This document shows, piece by piece, positions 46,261 through 49,295 of a DNA stretch of 49,295 nucleotides (the first letter of the stretch is position 1; every line of letters begins with the position of its first letter). Source of the stretch: Balneolales bacterium (GTDB lineage Bacteria; Bacteroidota; Rhodothermia; Balneolales; Cyclonatronaceae); assembly GCA_022565805.1 (NCBI GenBank), contig JAIULZ010000013.1, positions 1-49,295 of the forward strand. The letters are read 5' to 3'. Below the pieces are notes generated by a model that worked only from the letters and a program-made list of their open reading frames with translations, made no database searches and was not told the DNA's origin. The position numbers and the translations under genes were made by a program.

Positions 46261-46629
46261 AATAAGCCTTTAATATAGTATGAGTCGGTTTTACCTGGAT
46301 AAGCAATGGTAATCCCGCCTAAAATGAATGTCGCCTTCCAATCTGAGGTAAAGGCATTTCTGCTACTATAGCCATTCTGGAGATAAATCTTACAGTAATA
46401 TTGCAATAAATATTAAAAAGGCACAAATAATTTTTCCAAATCCTTTGTAATTAAATTATTAAGAGCAGAGGCAGACGGCTTTTCGTATAAAGTATTTTGC
46501 CAGTTAACGTATTTTAGGCTCATTATCTTTACTTTTGTTGCTTTAATTGTCGGTATGCATGCTAAGCATTGGATTTGTACTCTGTAACTGTGCGAGCCGT
46601 AAAATTAACCCGCTATCTAATAATTTGTT
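46261..46629. other. 369-bp divergent gap
   Basis: Promoter space for the helix-hairpin-helix gene (minus) and the hydrolase (plus). TATCTTTA (46524-46531) resembles a TAnnTTTG -7 element on the plus strand, about 100 bp before the hydrolase start. No structure was recognised. Confidence 0.35.
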
Positions 46630-47454
46630 GTGAAAAAAACCACTGAGATACAGACATTTACGATAGATGTTGGCCAATTGGCGGTACGTATACTGCGGAT
46701 TGGCCAACCCGAATCGCCTCCTGTTTTCTTTTTGCATGGCTGGGGCTGTAGTGCCGAAACGATGCTTTCTCCGGCAAAATCTATTGCAGGACACCGCTGT
46801 TGCTACCTTTTTGATTTCCCGGGTTTTGGAAAAACCGAACCTCCGCCTCAAGCCTGGGACGTGGGCTCATATGCAAAGCTAACGCATGAAATAATAACAA
46901 AACTACTCGGAGATAGCGAAGACAAGGCAGATGTAGTTGCACATTCATTTGGTGGCAGAGTAATGCTTAAACTATTGTCGAATCGGCAGCTTAGCGGGAT
47001 GTATGGCAAAATATTAATAACAGGCGGCGCCGGAATGAAGCCCAAACGCTCCTGGAAATACTATTACAAAGTTAGCCTTGCAAAGGTGCTCAAGTTTCCA
47101 TTTTTGTTGCTTCCGGCATCTCTAAGCGAAAAGGGCCTTGTTCATCTTCGGAAAACGGCCATATGGAAATCGCTGGGTTCATCAGAATACAGCACCCTTC
47201 AGGGAGTTATGAGGGAGGTTTTTGTAAAAACTGTTCGGGAGTATCTCGAAGATACCATGAGCAGTATCTCACATGAAATACTTTTGGTTTGGGGCGAAGA
47301 CGACGATGCAACTCCCTTGTATCAGGCAAAAAGGATGGAAAAGGGAATTGAGGGGGCCGTTCTTGTAACCTTGCCAAATGCGGGGCACTATGCCTTTTTA
47401 GATCAGCCTGCGCAATTTAATGCGGTGCTTCTTGCCTATCTGCAAGGAAAATAA
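46630..47454 (+). CDS. Alpha/beta-hydrolase fold protein
   Basis: The 274-residue protein has the oxyanion motif FLHGWGCSAETM (about 34-45) and the nucleophile elbow VAHSFGGR with Ser106. The acid is in WGEDDDATPLY (about residue 238) and the histidine in LPNAGHYAFLDQP. This is the full catalytic triad of an esterase/C-C hydrolase-type enzyme; the substrate is unknown. Start is GTG at 46630 (VKKTTEIQTF...), the first in-frame start and the only one giving the complete first strand. Family members in men clusters are MenH, but menA-C-E is 23 kb away, so MenH is not claimed. Confidence 0.82.
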   Translation: MKKTTEIQTFTIDVGQLAVRILRIGQPESPPVFFLHGWGCSAETMLSPAKSIAGHRCCYLFDFPGFGKTEPPPQAWDVGSYAKLTHEIITKLLGDSEDKADVVAHSFGGRVMLKLLSNRQLSGMYGKILITGGAGMKPKRSWKYYYKVSLAKVLKFPFLLLPASLSEKGLVHLRKTAIWKSLGSSEYSTLQGVMREVFVKTVREYLEDTMSSISHEILLVWGEDDDATPLYQAKRMEKGIEGAVLVTLPNAGHYAFLDQPAQFNAVLLAYLQGK

Positions 47455-47689
47455 TCGGAGCTTCTATCAATAGACTTTTTTAAAATACGTTTACTCGATT
47501 ATTTTAACTTCAATCTACTCGACACAATTTCGGCAAACGCCTGCATGCCAACTATTTTAAGAGAAAAAGTTAACATTTATTTGTTCCAAAACTAATAAAT
47601 ATGATTCATATTGGTTGTATTAAAACCCGTTTTATTTTCATAAAGTGCTGAAAATAGCGTGTTAAATACGAATAAAGCCGTTTTTTTAA

Positions 47690-47720
47690 TTCTGCAATCC
47701 AGATTGCAGAAAAGCGCTTT
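47690..47720. promoter_or_regulatory. Paired palindromes upstream of the GNAT gene (possible operator)
   Basis: A 10-bp inverted repeat with a 2-bp centre (TTCTGCAATC at 47690-47699, GATTGCAGAA at 47702-47711) shares its last base with the 10-bp palindrome AAAGCGCTTT (47711-47720). The pair lies 114 bp upstream of the GNAT start. A dimeric regulator could bind it. Confidence 0.4.
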
Positions 47721-47824
47721 CTTTAAAAATAAATTTTATTTTTTTGCAATTTGTGCGAATGATTTAAGCTATTTTTTGTCTTTATTGTAGGAAGGGTGAA
47801 GTACATTAAAATAACTAAACGTGT

Positions 47825-47828
47825 GAGG
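47825..47828 (+). promoter_or_regulatory. Shine-Dalgarno of the GNAT gene
   Basis: GAGG lies 5 nt before the ATG at 47834. It supports this start. Confidence 0.5.
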
Positions 47829-47833
47829 CAAAG

Positions 47834-48331
47834 ATGATTACAAAAAATCAGAGTAAAAGTGTTGCCCGGGTTGCAAATCGGTTTAATTGGGAAAATGAGC
47901 AGTTTTCAGTAAAAGCAGCCAGCTGGAGCGACGATGTTGGTGAAATTATGAAAGTACGGATGTCTGTATTCGTTAAGGAGCAAAAGGTACCTGCAGAGCT
48001 TGAGGTCGACCATATTGATCCACAGGCATACCATGTAATTGTGCATAACGAAAGAGGCTTGCCCGTAGCAACAGGCAGGCTTTCGTCTGATGGTGTTATA
48101 GGCAGAATGGCGGTTTTAAAACCATACAGAGGCAGAAATATAGGCCATCATGTACTGTTGCATTTAATGAGAAAAGCAATCAATAAAAACCACCGTATAA
48201 TTGAGCTTAGCGCCCAAACCCATGCAATCGGTTTTTATGAGAAATATGGCTTTTCTACAGTAGGAAGAATTTTTGATGACGCAGGCATACCTCATCAAAA
48301 AATGATTTATATCAATAAGAGAACCTATTGA
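47834..48331 (+). CDS. GNAT family N-acetyltransferase
   Basis: The 165-residue protein has the GNAT fold. RMSVFVKEQKVPAELEVDHID (about 42-62) is the N-terminal substrate-side region. IGRMAVLKPYRGRNIGHHVLLHLMR (about 95-119) is the acetyl-CoA loop with the R-G-x-x-I-G pattern. AIGFYEKYGFSTVG is motif B near 136-149. The VFVKEQ start resembles ElaA/YjcF-type acetyltransferases. The substrate is unknown. The first ~22 residues (ITKNQSKSVARVANRF) are extra and polar. The palindromes upstream suggest regulation. Confidence 0.85.
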   Translation: MITKNQSKSVARVANRFNWENEQFSVKAASWSDDVGEIMKVRMSVFVKEQKVPAELEVDHIDPQAYHVIVHNERGLPVATGRLSSDGVIGRMAVLKPYRGRNIGHHVLLHLMRKAINKNHRIIELSAQTHAIGFYEKYGFSTVGRIFDDAGIPHQKMIYINKRTY

Positions 48332-48500
48332 AAGGTTGCAGTTAGATTATGAGCTTAAAGCCATAGTCGGTGCTTCATTTCTGTTTGACCTGATAGGTAT
48401 TTGGACTGATGTTTGCGCCATATCATTTCATAAATAATTGTTTAAGCTTGCTCTCCTTTAGCTTAAACAGCCCTTATGCGTAAAGAATACTATTTGTGTG

Positions 48501-48539
48501 TTGTGCCCGCAAAGTTTAAATAAATTTTAGCGGGCACAA
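48501..48539. terminator. Shared terminator hairpin between convergent genes
   Basis: TTGTGCCCGC (48501-48510) and GCGGGCACAA (48530-48539) form a 10-bp perfect stem with a 19-nt AT-rich loop. It lies between the GNAT gene and the minus-strand gene at 48546. T-rich sequence follows on the plus side only. Confidence 0.55.
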
Positions 48540-48545
48540 ATTATT

Positions 48546-49058
48546 TTATCTTGCATTTAGCTTATGGTAAATGAGGTAATCGGGCGAAAATGAGCTTTCA
48601 TACAGACGCCGGCATACCCCATCGAGTGCAATTTCGCCTCTCCGACTTAGCGAAACGCTACCATCGTTTGCTTCCTCTAAAAAGCCGAACTGCCGCAAGT
48701 CGTTATATATTAAAAATACAAGCTGGGAGACAAGCCCCGCATGCTGGCCTATAAATTCTTTATCCACCCTGCTAACCGGCGGGTTATAGATTAACCCCAA
48801 AACATTGAGCTCTGTTTCCGTTAGCGGGTAACCTTCGCTACCTGTTGTAAGCATTTTATCCCACGCTTTTTGCGAATAATGCAGCCCGAACCAGCGCTTA
48901 CTTTGTCTTAGCAGGTTGCCGGTTACGGCACAGGAGATATGCTCGCCAGCCGGCACCATATACGGTTCTCCTCTTGAGCGATACAACGAAACCAGAGTTG
49001 CGAGGTCGAGGGTGCGCACATTTGGCGGATACCTAAAAAAAAGCTTTGTTTCAGACAT
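48546..49058 (-). CDS. Hypothetical protein with winged-helix-like features
   Basis: The 170-residue protein starts near MSETKLFFRYPPNVRTLDLATLVSLY and has no recognised family. Its later half, LTETELNVLGLIYNPPVSRVDKEF and LVFLIYNDLRQFGFLEEANDGSVSLSRRGEIALDGV, reads like a helical domain followed by a winged-helix beta hairpin (GSVSLSRRGEIAL). A DNA-binding or protein-binding regulator is possible, but this is inference. No signal peptide. It faces the GNAT gene across a shared terminator hairpin. Confidence 0.7.
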   Translation of the reverse strand: MSETKLFFRYPPNVRTLDLATLVSLYRSRGEPYMVPAGEHISCAVTGNLLRQSKRWFGLHYSQKAWDKMLTTGSEGYPLTETELNVLGLIYNPPVSRVDKEFIGQHAGLVSQLVFLIYNDLRQFGFLEEANDGSVSLSRRGEIALDGVCRRLYESSFSPDYLIYHKLNAR

Positions 49059-49245
49059 GGGGTATCTGCTGTTTAAACTAGGTTATGGATGAATAATTAA
49101 GAGAACTGTGGGTGTTTTTAAAGCCATGAACTTGAAGATTCTAAATATTTATATTTGAGGCTACTCCGATTAATCTCTAATTCCAAATTTATGTCTTCAA
49201 GCGCAAAATCTCGTATCATAATAACAGTTACTTACCTTTATGAAA

Positions 49246-49269
49246 CTTCGAGTCTTCGTGACTTCGTGG
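49246..49269. repeat. Three imperfect 8-bp tandem units at the window edge
   Basis: CTTCGAGT, CTTCGTGA and CTTCGTGG (49246-49253, 49254-49261, 49262-49269) are consecutive. Similar 'cttcgtg' strings occur next to some mobile-looking genes (GxxExxY type) in other genomes, from memory. Whatever follows lies outside this window. Confidence 0.4.
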
Positions 49270-49295
49270 TTCAAATTTGACTTTTCGGAGCGGGC

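Larger units (their letters stand above)
47455..47833. other. 379-bp gap upstream of the GNAT gene
   Basis: Contains the palindrome pair (47690-47720) and the GAGG ribosome site. The rest is AT-rich with no gene recognised. Confidence 0.45.

Noticed and set aside
46630-47454. Assignment of the alpha/beta hydrolase as menH
   Set aside because: It is 23 kb from menA-C-E and its sequence gives no MenH-specific signature that I can point to.
1-49295. CRISPR arrays, tRNA, rRNA, tmRNA, RNase P and insertion sequences
   Set aside because: No regularly spaced direct repeats, cloverleaf or rRNA-like sequence, transposase frames or paired terminal repeats were recognised.

Overview
This window is about 49.3 kb of bacterial chromosome at roughly mid-40s percent GC by eye. 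It most likely comes from the Balneolota/Rhodothermota side of the Bacteroidota-related lineages. Three things suggest this. There are type IX secretion (T9SS) components: a PorV/PorQ-like barrel, a PorD/DUF4835 protein, a PorX-type response regulator with a PglZ domain, and a cargo protein ending in the 'NYPNPFNP' type A sorting domain. Several gaps carry TAnnTTTG-like -7 elements, and strong Shine-Dalgarno sequences are scarce. Glutamine synthetase is type III and menaquinone is made by the classical men pathway. The genus cannot be fixed from sequence reading alone.

Layout. 1-5.8 kb: a minus-strand pair (PorV/PorQ-like barrel, then a large helix-hairpin-helix envelope protein), divergent from porD, followed by a HlyIII/PAQR membrane protein and a MarC protein. 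6.0-10.2 kb: two consecutive PspB-like one-helix coiled-coil proteins, a DivIVA-domain protein, purine nucleoside phosphorylase and a very acidic protein of unknown function. 10.2-11.7 kb: an AT-rich patch with decayed-looking sequence and one orphan exported protein. 11.8-19.8 kb (minus strand): exported isoaspartyl peptidase/asparaginase, a 1360-residue CotH-type T9SS cargo, and GlnN. 20.3-23.9 kb: menA-menC-menE. 24.4-25.9 kb (minus): an alanine dehydrogenase/transhydrogenase-fold enzyme with an unusual ~130-residue central segment. 26.5-30.7 kb: lipB-lipA, then plsY-gpsA. 31-35 kb: an AlbA_2/Schlafen-type protein, an A-type Fe-S carrier, an M20 amidohydrolase, and lysC-dapB with overlapping ends. 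36.3-42.4 kb: yqeY, cvpA, tyrS, exonuclease III, gltX and a YgjP-type metallopeptidase. 42.4-46.3 kb (minus): a PmtA-like methyltransferase, porX and a small ComEA-type protein. 46.6-49.1 kb: an alpha/beta hydrolase, a GNAT acetyltransferase and a minus-strand hypothetical protein.

Most genes are chromosomal housekeeping genes in one- to three-gene units, coupled by ATGA or GTGA overlaps in menC-menE, plsY-gpsA and lysC-dapB. Lipoate (lipB, lipA), phospholipid (plsY, gpsA), lysine/threonine (lysC, dapB) and menaquinone (menA, C, E) steps sit together. T9SS genes are dispersed, as is usual.

No complete novel multi-gene system, phage, IS, CRISPR array, tRNA or rRNA was recognised. The most unusual signals are small: a long structured leader in front of cvpA, an intrinsic terminator encoded inside the 3' end of the alanine-dehydrogenase-like gene, paired palindromes upstream of the GNAT gene, tandem hairpins in the gap upstream of lipB, and an intergenic repeat patch at about 23.9-24.2 kb.
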